A stretch of 64,000 bases of DNA, taken from assembly GCF_015062985.1 (NCBI RefSeq), contig NZ_SUTI01000009.1:1-64000 (forward strand), read 5' to 3'. Both the position numbers and the translations under genes were made by a program. Origin of the DNA: Methanobrevibacter sp. (GTDB taxonomy: Archaea; Methanobacteriota; Methanobacteria; Methanobacteriales; Methanobacteriaceae). The notes beneath the pieces were generated by a model that was not told the DNA's origin, made no database searches, and saw nothing but the letters and a program-made list of their open reading frames with translations. This document shows, in pieces, positions 50,628 through 59,571 of this stretch (position 1 is its first letter; every line of letters starts with the position of its first letter).

Positions 50628-52493
50628 ATGAATTTTAGTAGAAATGAAAAGGTAGATATTCTACTTATAATTATCTCCACAGTAAGCGTGATTGGCAGTT
50701 TTATCCTATCTCTCGATTACATTGCATGGATTGCAGTCATTCTGTGTGGAGTGCCAATATTCAAAGAATGTGTAAAAGGACTGATAAGTGAATTTGACAT
50801 AAAAGCAGATTTGCTTGTAACAATTGCAATTATTGCATCCATTCTAATCGGTGAAATATTTGCAGCAGGTGAAATCGCTACAATCATGGCCATTGGAGGA
50901 TTTTTAGAAGAGTATACTGTAAAAAAAACACAAGGAAAAATTGAAGAGCTTTCGAAAATGACACCTCAAATTGCAACAAGAATTAAAGATGGCATTGAAG
51001 AAAAAATATCTGTCGAAAATGTACAAGTCGGAGATATCTTAAAAGTGCTTCCCGGTGAAAGCATACCAACAGACGGCATTATAATCCAAGGTGAAACTTC
51101 AATTGACGAATCCACATTAACTGGAGAATCTCTTCCAGTGGATAAAACAAAAAATGATGAGATTTATAGCGGGACAACCAATCTTTATGGTTCATTTACT
51201 ATGAAAACCACAAAAATCAGCCAAGAGAGTTCTCTCCAAAAATTAATAAGATTGGTTGAATCCTCTAAACCTGAAAATTCAAAAATTGTTAGAACTGCAG
51301 ATAAATGGGCGACAATAATTGTTGTATTGGCGTTTATAGCTGCCATACTGACATACTTATTTACATTTGAAATAATAAGATCCGTTACAATTTTAGTAGT
51401 ATTCTGCCCGTGCGCATTAGTTCTGGCCACACCAACAGCAATTATGGCAGCGATTGGAAATCTGACAAAATACGGTATTTTGGTAAAAGATGGTGAATCC
51501 CTTGAAGAGCTGGCTCATGTTAGTGAATTCATATTCGATAAAACCGGAACATTAACCGAAGGCACACCGAAAGTCATTGATGTTGTCTCAGATAATCCTC
51601 AAGAGTTAATGTATTTGCTTGCATCTCTTGAATCCGAATCAGAACATCCTCTTGCAAGGGCAATAGTCAAACATTATGATAACAGCAATTTGGCCAATGT
51701 AGAAAATTTTAAAATGATACTTGGGCAGGGCGTTAGCGGGGAAATAAATGGAACAAAAGTTATTGCCGGAAATAGAAGATTTATGGAATCCAAAAATATT
51801 TCCTTTAACTCCGATGACCCAATCACAAACGGCGAAATTATAATATACGTGGCAAAAGAAGGCGGATTAATAGGAAAAGTATATCTCGCAGATACATTGC
51901 GTGAAACCTCCCAACAAACAATTCAAAATCTTAAACGATTAAGAATTAAAACAACACTATTAACTGGAGACAACGAAAAAACTGCAAAACATGTCGCTGA
52001 ACAAATTAAGATTCGAAATGTTAAATTCAATTGTTTACCGGAAGATAAAACCAATTACATTGCCGAGGAACAAATTCTTGGACATAAAGTTGCAATGATT
52101 GGAGACGGAATAAATGATGCACCATCCCTTAAAAAAGCAAATGTCGGAATTGCAATGGGCAATATGGGAAGTGATATCAGCGTGGAAGCTGCAAATATTG
52201 CACTAATAAACGATAATATAGAAGATATTCACCAATTAATTGGAATTGCAAGAAAAACAATAAAAATAATAAACATAAACATAGGATTTGCATTAACTTT
52301 GAATATGATAGCTATGGCTCTGGCAATTTTAGGAATCTTAAATCCTATTGAAGGGGCATTAATACACAATATAGGTTCCGTTATTGTAATACTCTATTCA
52401 ACAACACTGGCAAGATACAGAATATCCGATAATGACAAGGAAAAAACCAAAAAGTTAGGCATAACTAAAACTATAAATAATGCAATGACATAA
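50628..52493 (+). CDS. heavy-metal P1B-type ATPase, probable copper exporter
   Basis: A 621-residue P1B ATPase without an N-terminal metal-binding domain; the matching domain is encoded separately two genes on. Motifs: TGES actuator loop (about 167-170), the metal-site CPCALVLATPTA (about 261-272), phosphorylation DKTGTLTEG (about 302-310), HP locus SEHPLARA (about 335-342), and GDGINDAPSLKKA (about 490-502). CsoR control points to Cu(I). But the last helices read NIGSVIVILYSTT after an IHN, unlike the MSLSS/MALSS of classical CopA and closer to Zn/Mn-type P1B pumps, so the metal is not settled. ATG 50628 is preferred to TTG 50613. Confidence 0.88.
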   Translation: MNFSRNEKVDILLIIISTVSVIGSFILSLDYIAWIAVILCGVPIFKECVKGLISEFDIKADLLVTIAIIASILIGEIFAAGEIATIMAIGGFLEEYTVKKTQGKIEELSKMTPQIATRIKDGIEEKISVENVQVGDILKVLPGESIPTDGIIIQGETSIDESTLTGESLPVDKTKNDEIYSGTTNLYGSFTMKTTKISQESSLQKLIRLVESSKPENSKIVRTADKWATIIVVLAFIAAILTYLFTFEIIRSVTILVVFCPCALVLATPTAIMAAIGNLTKYGILVKDGESLEELAHVSEFIFDKTGTLTEGTPKVIDVVSDNPQELMYLLASLESESEHPLARAIVKHYDNSNLANVENFKMILGQGVSGEINGTKVIAGNRRFMESKNISFNSDDPITNGEIIIYVAKEGGLIGKVYLADTLRETSQQTIQNLKRLRIKTTLLTGDNEKTAKHVAEQIKIRNVKFNCLPEDKTNYIAEEQILGHKVAMIGDGINDAPSLKKANVGIAMGNMGSDISVEAANIALINDNIEDIHQLIGIARKTIKIININIGFALTLNMIAMALAILGILNPIEGALIHNIGSVIVILYSTTLARYRISDNDKEKTKKLGITKTINNAMT

Positions 52494-52523
52494 TTATACA
52501 TATCGATAATAAGGTGATTAATT

Positions 52524-52727
52524 ATGGCTGAAAAAGAAATTAAAGTAGTGGGTATGCACTGCCCATCATGCGTAAAAGCTGTAGAATTATGTTTAACAGA
52601 TGTTGATGGAATTGAAGAAGCTAAAGCGGATTTAGATTCTGGAATCACAACAATCACCCTATCCGGCGATGTAAGTGATGAAGATATCAACGATGCTGTT
52701 GAAGAAGCAGGTTTCAAAGTAGAATAA
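52524..52727 (+). CDS. copZ: CopZ-like heavy-metal-associated chaperone
   Basis: A 67-residue HMA-domain protein with the metal site GMHCPSCV (CxxC, about residues 10-17) and the beta-alpha-beta-beta-alpha-beta pattern of copper chaperones. AAGGTGATTAATT precedes the ATG. It lies 30 bases after the P1B ATPase, which lacks its own HMA domain, so it probably delivers the metal to that pump. It is likely co-transcribed under the operator at 50586. Confidence 0.92.
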   Translation: MAEKEIKVVGMHCPSCVKAVELCLTDVDGIEEAKADLDSGITTITLSGDVSDEDINDAVEEAGFKVE

Positions 52728-52752
52728 CCCTATTCTTCATTTCTTTTTTTAT
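52721..52752 (+). terminator. hairpin plus T-run terminator after copZ
   Basis: AGAATA (52721-52726) pairs with TATTCT (52731-52736) across ACCC, then TCATTTC and seven T. It lies between the convergent copZ and hydrolase genes. Confidence 0.55.
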
Positions 52753-53497
52753 AAAAATTTTTTAATATACCTATTATTTCCACATTATTTTTTCCAACAA
52801 GCAGATTGTGTTTTGTATCGTCGAAGATGATTATCCTAGAATTTTTAACTTTGCTCTGCAAATCCTTTTGCGAATCTAGTGAAGTTATCTCATCATATTT
52901 GCCGGCTAAAATTAATGTAGGCACATCGATTTGTGATAGAAGCCTCTCAAAATTTACATTCGAAGAAGCATCTATCGCCTTAATATATGCTTCTGTATTG
53001 GCAGTTTCTGAAGCAATCTCCTTTAAAAATTTAAGCTCTTCCCTATTATTCTCAATAACCTCCGGACATAAAACCATCGGCAGGATTAAATCATAGAACT
53101 CGCCGAAACTCTTTTCAAGGGCATTCCTAAATTGGGCGAAAACATCCTCCAAAGGACTATCCACCTTGTAAAAGCTGGACATCAACACCAATGAGGATAC
53201 GGCCTCCGGATATCTCCTGATAAAATCAAGCGCAACAATACCTCCCAATGAAAATCCTATCAAATTAACATTTTGAATTTTCAGCTCATCTAAAAGGTTT
53301 TTTAAGTCTTGAACGTATGTATCAAGAGTAATTTCATCACTGCCTAACTCAGAACCGCCATGACCTCTTAAATCAATCCTTAAAATCTGATAAGATTTTT
53401 TTAGGTCAGACGCCAAAAGCTCCCAATAAAGCAAATTATCTGATAGTCCGTGAATAAAAACTAAAGTTTCACCACTGCCCTCTAATTTATAATTCAT
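52730..53497 (-). CDS. alpha/beta hydrolase
   Basis: A 255-residue alpha/beta-hydrolase. The oxyanion segment is VFIHGLSDN (about 13-21), the nucleophile elbow GFSLGG (Ser about 84), the acid AGKYDEIT (Asp about 198) and the His KHNLL (about 226). It resembles 3-oxoadipate enol-lactonase or MhpC-type esterases, but the pathway context gives no hint, so the substrate is unknown. No ribosome site is seen, so it may be leaderless. Confidence 0.9.
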   Translation of the reverse strand: MNYKLEGSGETLVFIHGLSDNLLYWELLASDLKKSYQILRIDLRGHGGSELGSDEITLDTYVQDLKNLLDELKIQNVNLIGFSLGGIVALDFIRRYPEAVSSLVLMSSFYKVDSPLEDVFAQFRNALEKSFGEFYDLILPMVLCPEVIENNREELKFLKEIASETANTEAYIKAIDASSNVNFERLLSQIDVPTLILAGKYDEITSLDSQKDLQSKVKNSRIIIFDDTKHNLLVGKNNVEIIGILKNFYKKRNEE

Positions 53498-53644
53498 ATT
53501 AATTATTAAGTTATAACAAATTTAAATAATTTAAATAATTAGATTTACATCAAAATTAATCATCAAATTTTAAATAAGTTAAATAACAAATCTTAATTCA
53601 TATAATATTTTTTTAAATTTATTATAAATAAAAAAGGGATTGAA

Positions 53645-54661
53645 ATGAAAACTGTTGCTATTAATGGTTATGGAACCATCGGTAAAAGAGTGGCTGATGC
53701 TGTTGCTGCTCAAGATGACATGAAGATAGTTGGTGTAAGTAAAACTAGACCAAACTATGAAGCAAGAACAGCTGTTGAAGAAAAAGGCTATCCATTATAC
53801 ATTGGAATTCCGGAAAGAGAACAAATGTTCAAAGATGCTGGAATTGAAATAGCCGGTACTGTTGAAGACATGATTCAAGAAGCAGATGTGGTTGTCGATT
53901 GTACTCCTGGAAGTATCGGACCTCAAAACCTTGAAATGTATAAAAAAGCTGGTGTTAAAGCAATTTATCAAGGTGGAGAAGACCATGAGTTAACAGGTCT
54001 TTCATTTAACGCTATTTCTAATTATGATGATTCATATGGTGCAGATTACACCAGAGTCGTATCATGTAACACTACTGGTTTAACACGTACATTATCTACA
54101 ATTGATCCAATTGCAGACATTAAAAAAGTAAGAGCCGTTATGGTAAGAAGAGGATCAGATCCATCCGAAATCAAAAAAGGACCAATTAATGCAATTGTTC
54201 CAAATCCTCCAAAAGTACCTTCTCACCACGGTCCTGATGTAAAAACTGTAATGAAAGGTATTGATGTAACAACAATGGCATTACTCGTACCTACTACCTT
54301 AATGCACCAACACAACATTATGGTTGAAATCAACAACGATGTTGAAACTGAAGAAATTATTGAAGCTTTGGAAAAACGTTCAAGAGTACTTGTCGTTTCT
54401 GCGGAAGAAGGTTTAGGTTCAACTGCTGAATTAATGGAATATGCAAAAGAACTCGGAAGAAACAGGAATGATTTATATGAAATTCCAGTTTGGAAAGAAT
54501 CCATTAATGTTGTAGACAATGAATTATTCTACATGCAGGCAGTACACCAAGAATCTGACGTAATACCTGAAAACATTGATGCTATTCGTGCACTTTTAGA
54601 AATGGAAAGTGACAACGAAAAATCAATTGCAAAAACTAACAAAGCTATGGGAATATTCTAA
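53645..54661 (+). CDS. gap: glyceraldehyde-3-phosphate dehydrogenase, archaeal phosphorylating type
   Basis: The archaeal type II GAPDH, mainly gluconeogenic, working with the tpiA-pgk pair at 1.7-3.6 kb. The 338-residue protein begins VAINGYGTIGKRVADAVAAQ (NAD(P) fold, about 4-23), has CTPG near 87 and the catalytic Cys in SCNTTGLTRTL (about 139-149), then VMVRRGSDPSE (about 167-177) and VPSHHGPDV. GGGATT precedes the ATG. A stand-alone gene upstream of endonuclease IV. Confidence 0.96.
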   Translation: MKTVAINGYGTIGKRVADAVAAQDDMKIVGVSKTRPNYEARTAVEEKGYPLYIGIPEREQMFKDAGIEIAGTVEDMIQEADVVVDCTPGSIGPQNLEMYKKAGVKAIYQGGEDHELTGLSFNAISNYDDSYGADYTRVVSCNTTGLTRTLSTIDPIADIKKVRAVMVRRGSDPSEIKKGPINAIVPNPPKVPSHHGPDVKTVMKGIDVTTMALLVPTTLMHQHNIMVEINNDVETEEIIEALEKRSRVLVVSAEEGLGSTAELMEYAKELGRNRNDLYEIPVWKESINVVDNELFYMQAVHQESDVIPENIDAIRALLEMESDNEKSIAKTNKAMGIF

Positions 54662-54696
54662 ATTCCCTATTTTTTACTATTTTTTTAAAGATTTAA

Positions 54697-55533
54697 ATGA
54701 AAAACAGAGTACTTTTTGGACCTGCAGGAAGTCCAGTTGATTATAAAGGTCCAGCTTATAAAGCACCAAAATACATTAATGAAGAAGGACTCGAATCCTA
54801 TGAATACCAGTCCCCTTACGGAGTGCGAATCGGGGAAAAAGCTGCAACCACATTAAAGGAAGAATCCCAAAAACATGATGTTTTGGTTTCAATGCATGCC
54901 CCATATTATATCAATTTATGTGCAAAAGAAGAAGAAAAAATTGAAAAGAGCATAGGTCACCTGATAGCGGCGGCCCGCGCTGGAGAATGGATGGGTGCTT
55001 ACAGATTGGTTTTCCACCCCGGAGCATATTTAAAAAGAAAACCTGAAAAGGCCATGGAAATATCAAAGAATACCGTCAATCGCTTATTTGAAGAACTTGA
55101 AGCTGAAGGAATTGAAGAGTTTACTTTTGCTCCTGAAACTACCGGAAAAAGAACCCAACTTGGAAATGTGGGGGAAGTTGTTGAACTTTGTGCAAGTTTT
55201 GACCATTTTGAACCAACAATCGATTTTGCACATGTCCATGCAAGAGGCAGGGGCTTTTTAAATAAGAAAGAGGATTACAATTGCATCTTTTCAACAATTG
55301 AAGACAATTTGGACATTGACATGTTGCACTGTCACTTTACAACCATCGAATATGGGCGTGGCGGTGAAGTGAAACATCATACATTGGATGAAAGTGATGA
55401 ATACGGTCCAAATATTAGGGATTTGTTGTCTAACCTGATTGACAATGGATGGAATGCAAATATAATATGTGAAACTCCTCTCAGGGACATAGATTCACTG
55501 AAAATGAAAAAAATATATGAAGAAATGATTTAA
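54697..55533 (+). CDS. nfo: endonuclease IV (AP endonuclease)
   Basis: Endonuclease IV cuts abasic sites 5' to the lesion in base-excision repair. The 278-residue TIM barrel with three-zinc chemistry shows MHAPYYINL (about 66-74), VFHPGAYLKR (about 107-116), APETTGKRTQLG (about 147-158), IDFAHVHARGRG (about 177-188), LHCHFTTIEYG (about 208-218) and a final ICETPL (about 252-257), all carrying the expected His, Glu and Asp ligands. It follows gap by 35 bases with T-rich sequence between, so it may have its own transcript. No ribosome site seen. Confidence 0.93.
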   Translation: MKNRVLFGPAGSPVDYKGPAYKAPKYINEEGLESYEYQSPYGVRIGEKAATTLKEESQKHDVLVSMHAPYYINLCAKEEEKIEKSIGHLIAAARAGEWMGAYRLVFHPGAYLKRKPEKAMEISKNTVNRLFEELEAEGIEEFTFAPETTGKRTQLGNVGEVVELCASFDHFEPTIDFAHVHARGRGFLNKKEDYNCIFSTIEDNLDIDMLHCHFTTIEYGRGGEVKHHTLDESDEYGPNIRDLLSNLIDNGWNANIICETPLRDIDSLKMKKIYEEMI

Positions 55534-56063
55534 TAATCTTTAACGGAATGGATCAAATCGTCCATGTCATTGAATAGATTATTTATATCATCATTATCCT
55601 TTTTATTAGTGCTTAAGTTGATAACAAGTTCATTGATTAAATCTTCCATTTTGTCAATGAATGTCTGGAGTGTTTTAATTTTATTATCGATTTCACCTTC
55701 GACAAGTTCATTATTATCAACATCCAGTTCAATCATCTTTTTTGTAATTTCCAATTGATTATTGAACAACTGATTTGATTTGTCAATTGAAGATGAAAAC
55801 TTATTATAAGCCATATGGTTTGGATCGAACAGCTTATTCACCAATTCCTTTGCTCTTTTTTGTTTAATATCATAATCCTGTTCAATTTTTTCAATGGTAT
55901 CATCATATTTTGAAGTAACAACAATTTCGGGAGCTTTATCATGCATAACCTCCCTTCCGCACTGTGAGCAAAAATTCTGGTCAGGAACCAACTTGGCTCC
56001 GCAATAAATACAAAAATGATTATGGTCGTCTATAGTCATACAATTATTATTTTGAACATTCAA
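55530..56063 (-). CDS. zinc-ribbon protein with long coiled coil
   Basis: A 177-residue protein. A double CxxC ribbon, CIYCGAKLVPDQNFCSQCG (about 18-36), is followed by a long helical, acidic/Lys-rich region ending in repeated Asn/Asp segments (about 65-177). No further domain is recognisable. The start is uncertain: ATG 56063 or ATG 56039, neither with a ribosome site. It lies just after the metallophosphoesterase on the same strand and its end overlaps nfo by four bases. Function unknown; the ribbon resembles that at the end of the M48 protease at 17.5 kb. Confidence 0.75.
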   Translation of the reverse strand: MNVQNNNCMTIDDHNHFCIYCGAKLVPDQNFCSQCGREVMHDKAPEIVVTSKYDDTIEKIEQDYDIKQKRAKELVNKLFDPNHMAYNKFSSSIDKSNQLFNNQLEITKKMIELDVDNNELVEGEIDNKIKTLQTFIDKMEDLINELVINLSTNKKDNDDINNLFNDMDDLIHSVKDY

Positions 56064-56074
56064 TTTAATAAAAT

Positions 56075-57142
56075 CTATGATTTTCTTAATTTCAAGAGCA
56101 CTATCTCAGAATCAGTTCCCCATCTCATTGGAGTATCCATCGAACCCACACCTGTTGTAACATGCAAATATTTGCCGGAACCATTTTTAAAAAGACCTTT
56201 ATTATACCTGAAAAGAATATTTGAAAAATTCACTACAGGATAAAACTGCCCTCCATGGGTATGTCCTGAAAGCTGAATATCAAAACCTAAAGAAGAAAAT
56301 TTCTCCCAGTCATATGGAACATGATAATTGATAATGTTAATTTTATCCGGATTTAAACAGCTCTCATCAATTTTTGGAACAGGCCTGTCTTCAAAGCTAT
56401 ATGTTAAACCAAAAATGTTCAAATCCCCAAATTCCTTTCGCTCATCATCTAAAACAACAATACCTGCATTTTTACACGCTGATATGACATTATCAATTCC
56501 AATATAGAAATCATGATTGCCCGGAGTGAAAATTATAGGCATGTTAACTTCTTTAAAATCTAAAAAGTCATCTATTTCAACAACTGATGAACCATCAGAC
56601 AAATCTCCGGAAATAATAGCCACATCACATTCATCTTCAAGTTCCTTTAATTTATCAGCTATTGATTTTATAATTTCCCTATGGCGTACAGAACCAAAAT
56701 GAACATCAGACAAATGTGCAATGTTAATGTCATGAGACAGGTTATCAAATATTAATGTCTTTTCATTGACAACCAGCTTATGGGCTTTATAATAATTATA
56801 GATGCCCAATATCGGTACGATTAAAACCATACACAATATCAATTCAAATGGCAATGATATAAACATTCCAAGCACATAAATAACAATAATATCAATAAAA
56901 ATCATTAATGAAGCCCACATCCAGACACCATCGATTGTTGCTAAAAGCCTTCCGATGCGTGTTGATTTTCTGAGTTCTAAAAATGTCGGAATGCAACGCA
57001 GCAAACCTATCAAAATAACCAATACAATTAAATAAGTATCATTAACTCCTCCAAACAATAAAAACAGATATTTAAGTAAAAAGAACTCAAATAACATGTA
57101 GAATGGTGTGCTTAATACTACTCTTCTTGTTCGAAAACTCAT
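56075..57142 (-). CDS. membrane-anchored metallophosphoesterase
   Basis: A calcineurin-like phosphoesterase of 355 residues. The first third has four hydrophobic helices (about 8-115), and the catalytic domain follows: LSDVHFG (D-x-H, about 141-147), ISGDLSDG (GD, about 178-185), TPGNHDFYIG (GNHD, about 206-215), INYHVPYDW and LSGHTHGGQF (GHTH, about 279-288). This is the YkuE/YaeI-like arrangement, which in bacteria includes UDP-diacylglucosamine pyrophosphatase-like and other lipid-phosphate hydrolases; the substrate here is unknown. GAGAGGTTCCC precedes the ATG. Confidence 0.92.
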   Translation of the reverse strand: MSFRTRRVVLSTPFYMLFEFFLLKYLFLLFGGVNDTYLIVLVILIGLLRCIPTFLELRKSTRIGRLLATIDGVWMWASLMIFIDIIVIYVLGMFISLPFELILCMVLIVPILGIYNYYKAHKLVVNEKTLIFDNLSHDINIAHLSDVHFGSVRHREIIKSIADKLKELEDECDVAIISGDLSDGSSVVEIDDFLDFKEVNMPIIFTPGNHDFYIGIDNVISACKNAGIVVLDDERKEFGDLNIFGLTYSFEDRPVPKIDESCLNPDKINIINYHVPYDWEKFSSLGFDIQLSGHTHGGQFYPVVNFSNILFRYNKGLFKNGSGKYLHVTTGVGSMDTPMRWGTDSEIVLLKLRKS

Positions 57143-57219
57143 GAGGGAACCTCTCTAAATTAATATATCTCATCAACTATTTAAATAATTAAAAACAATG
57201 TAGATATGTGAAAAATATC

Positions 57220-57227
57220 GGAGGTGA
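57220..57227 (+). promoter_or_regulatory. consensus Shine-Dalgarno site of the AAA ATPase gene
   Basis: GGAGGTGA is a near-perfect match to the archaeal 16S tail and lies five bases before TTG 57233. It contains the GTG at 57224, so that GTG cannot be the start. Confidence 0.8.
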
Positions 57228-57232
57228 GTTAT

Positions 57233-58357
57233 TTGAAAAGTGACAACAAAAAGCAAGAACTGAAAACAACTAACCAAAAACAACCCATTAAAGAAATCGA
57301 AAACCGAGAATATGCCGAATGTGTTGTTTTGAAGCCTGTTGGTTATCCGTTTGAATTTAATTTGATGGATGAAAACATTGAAATTACCAACAAGGAACTG
57401 TTTGAAGAATATGCCCGCGAACAGTGGCTGGGTTTGGTTGTTCGTGAAAACTCACACCTGTTTGATCAAAAAATCATACCGGACTACGGTTTTGAAATAG
57501 TGAAAGCAAAACCAAATAACTCCATAATATCTGAAAACACAAAAATCAAGCTTATCAATGATGAATTGAAAAACAAAAAAGACGAAAACAAATTTAAATC
57601 AGATATACTCCTTTCAGATATTGTCGGGCAAGAAAATGCCAAAAATAAAGTGAAAGTCATTACAAAATATCTGGAAAATCCTGAAAAATTCGGACCATGG
57701 GCTCCAAAAAATATTCTGTTTTACGGACTTCCAGGTACTGGCAAAACCATGCTTGTAAAAGCGCTTGCTAACGAGCTTGAAGTTCCGTTATACCTAATCA
57801 AAGCAACATCATTAATTGGGGACCATGTCGGAGATGGTGCATCCAAAATTCATGACCTGTTCAAAAAGGCCAGCGAAAATTCACCATCAATAATATTTAT
57901 AGATGAAATGGATGCTGTCGCACTCCACAGATCTTTTCAATCACTGAGAGGAGATGTTTCCGAAATTGTAAACTCCCTTTTAACTGAAATGGATGGAATC
58001 ATTGAAAATAAATCAGTGATAACAATTGGTGCAACAAATAATCCTACTTCACTAGATTTCGCAATAAGAAGCCGATTTGAAGAGGAAATAGAATTCAAAT
58101 TGCCTACAGATGAAGAAAGATTAACAATAATAAAAAATAATCTTGAAACAATGCCTTTAGACTACGAATTGGATTTGAATAAAATTGTCAAACATACTAA
58201 AGGACTGTCCGGCAGAGACATAAAAGAAAAAATTCTCAAAACCGCTCTTCACAATGCGATTGCTAACGATTGTGAAACAATTACCGCAAAAAACATTGAT
58301 TATGCTATAAATTCAATGAAAATTAAAAATAGTGATGTAAAAGGAATGTTTGAATAA
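57233..58357 (+). CDS. AAA-family ATPase, orphan type
   Basis: A 374-residue protein with an N-terminal domain I do not recognise (about residues 20-120, including AECVVLKPVGYPFEFNLMDE) and one AAA module: LSDIVGQENAKNKVKVI (about 126-142), Walker A GLPGTGKT (about 164-171), Walker B IIFIDEMDAV (about 222-231), sensor 1 GATNNP (about 267-272) and arginine finger region AIRSRFEEEIEF (about 278-289). GLSGRDIKEK closes it. It looks like a Cdc48/PAN relative but lacks their N-terminal OB or double-psi folds. It starts at TTG. Substrate and partner unknown. Confidence 0.85.
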   Translation: MKSDNKKQELKTTNQKQPIKEIENREYAECVVLKPVGYPFEFNLMDENIEITNKELFEEYAREQWLGLVVRENSHLFDQKIIPDYGFEIVKAKPNNSIISENTKIKLINDELKNKKDENKFKSDILLSDIVGQENAKNKVKVITKYLENPEKFGPWAPKNILFYGLPGTGKTMLVKALANELEVPLYLIKATSLIGDHVGDGASKIHDLFKKASENSPSIIFIDEMDAVALHRSFQSLRGDVSEIVNSLLTEMDGIIENKSVITIGATNNPTSLDFAIRSRFEEEIEFKLPTDEERLTIIKNNLETMPLDYELDLNKIVKHTKGLSGRDIKEKILKTALHNAIANDCETITAKNIDYAINSMKIKNSDVKGMFE

Positions 58358-58371
58358 AACAAACATCCAAT

Positions 58372-59571
58372 TTAATCAGAATTAAAAATATATTCGCATG
58401 CTGCAAGAATCTCTTCATCCTCTTCTTTTGCAGCCTTTTTAACTTTTTTAGAAATATCATAAAATATCTTATTGACAATGGAATTTGTCAAATTATCTAA
58501 GATTTTTACGCTACCATCTACATCAGCCATCTTAACAATAGCTTTTTGAGTTTCACGTTGTCTTATATCTTCCATTGATGCTCTTAAATTGCCAAGTAAT
58601 TCATCAACTTCCATTATTTTAAAGGATTCTTTAAGTAAAATAAACTCATCGTTTATGATATTTTCAGCTTCACCGAATTCCTTTTTTCTGAGGTTGGTAT
58701 TTATCTCAGCTATCTCTCTCAAATCATCAATATTGAAAGACTTGACTCCCAATTCGCAAACATCATCGGAAATGTCACGAGGATTTGCAATATCCACCAT
58801 CATCAAATTTTCATAATCCATATCAATTTTTAAAAGACGTTCTTTGGTAATTATCGGATGTGGTGCGCTTGTTGCACTGATTACAACATCCGCAGTAGCC
58901 AAATACTTTTCCAGATCATGGAACAATATTGCTTGTCCGCCCAAATCTTTTGCAAGGTCAACGGCAACATAATATGTCCTATTTGCAACAAAAATAGCGT
59001 TTAAATCTTTTTCAGCGAGGGCTTTAGCAACCAATTTTCCCATTTTTCCGGCACCAATAACCAAAACAGACTTATCATCAAGGCATCCAATATGTTTTTC
59101 AGCCAAATCAATCGCTGCAGAACCAATAGAAACAGAACCCTTATTGATATTGGTCTTATTTCTAACAACCTGACCTACATGAATGGCTTTTGTAAAAACA
59201 GTATCCAAAACCTTTCCACAATGGTGCTCTTTCATAGCCTTATGCTTAGCATCCTTAACCTGGCCCAAAATCTGATCTTCACCGACAATCATGGATTCCA
59301 AACCAGAGGTCATACGCAAAAGATGCATTACGGCAGATTGGCCATATTCAATTACAATGCTCCTATTCTCATGAGATAATAGTTCCTCATCTTCAGGAAT
59401 ATCGTCATTATTAATATAATATTCTTTCCTATTGCAAGTGGAAATTTCAATGTACTCCCCAATAGAATACTTTTCTTGCAAATTCCAAAATAGCTCATCA
59501 ATATCCTTTGAAATAACTTCCATTGACTGGATATCAGCAATCTTATGGTCAACTCTTAAATTAAGTATCAA
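58372..59571 (-). CDS. hemA: glutamyl-tRNA reductase
   Basis: HemA reduces Glu-tRNA to glutamate-1-semialdehyde, the first step of tetrapyrrole synthesis, which methanogens need for F430, cobalamin and siroheme. The 399-residue protein has the catalytic Cys in EISTCNRKEYY (about 42-52), EDQILGQVKDA (about 117-127), KGSVSIGSAAIDLAE (about 144-158) and the NADPH loop VLVIGAGKMGKLVAKAL (about 168-184). The start is TTG at 59571 with AGGGGAT upstream; it overlaps the stop of the previous gene by four bases (TTGA). Confidence 0.95.
   Translation of the reverse strand: MILNLRVDHKIADIQSMEVISKDIDELFWNLQEKYSIGEYIEISTCNRKEYYINNDDIPEDEELLSHENRSIVIEYGQSAVMHLLRMTSGLESMIVGEDQILGQVKDAKHKAMKEHHCGKVLDTVFTKAIHVGQVVRNKTNINKGSVSIGSAAIDLAEKHIGCLDDKSVLVIGAGKMGKLVAKALAEKDLNAIFVANRTYYVAVDLAKDLGGQAILFHDLEKYLATADVVISATSAPHPIITKERLLKIDMDYENLMMVDIANPRDISDDVCELGVKSFNIDDLREIAEINTNLRKKEFGEAENIINDEFILLKESFKIMEVDELLGNLRASMEDIRQRETQKAIVKMADVDGSVKILDNLTNSIVNKIFYDISKKVKKAAKEEDEEILAACEYIFNSD

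Noticed and set aside
57224..57232. GTG start for the AAA ATPase
   Set aside because: This GTG is part of the GGAGGTGA ribosome site itself; TTG 57233 is at the right distance.
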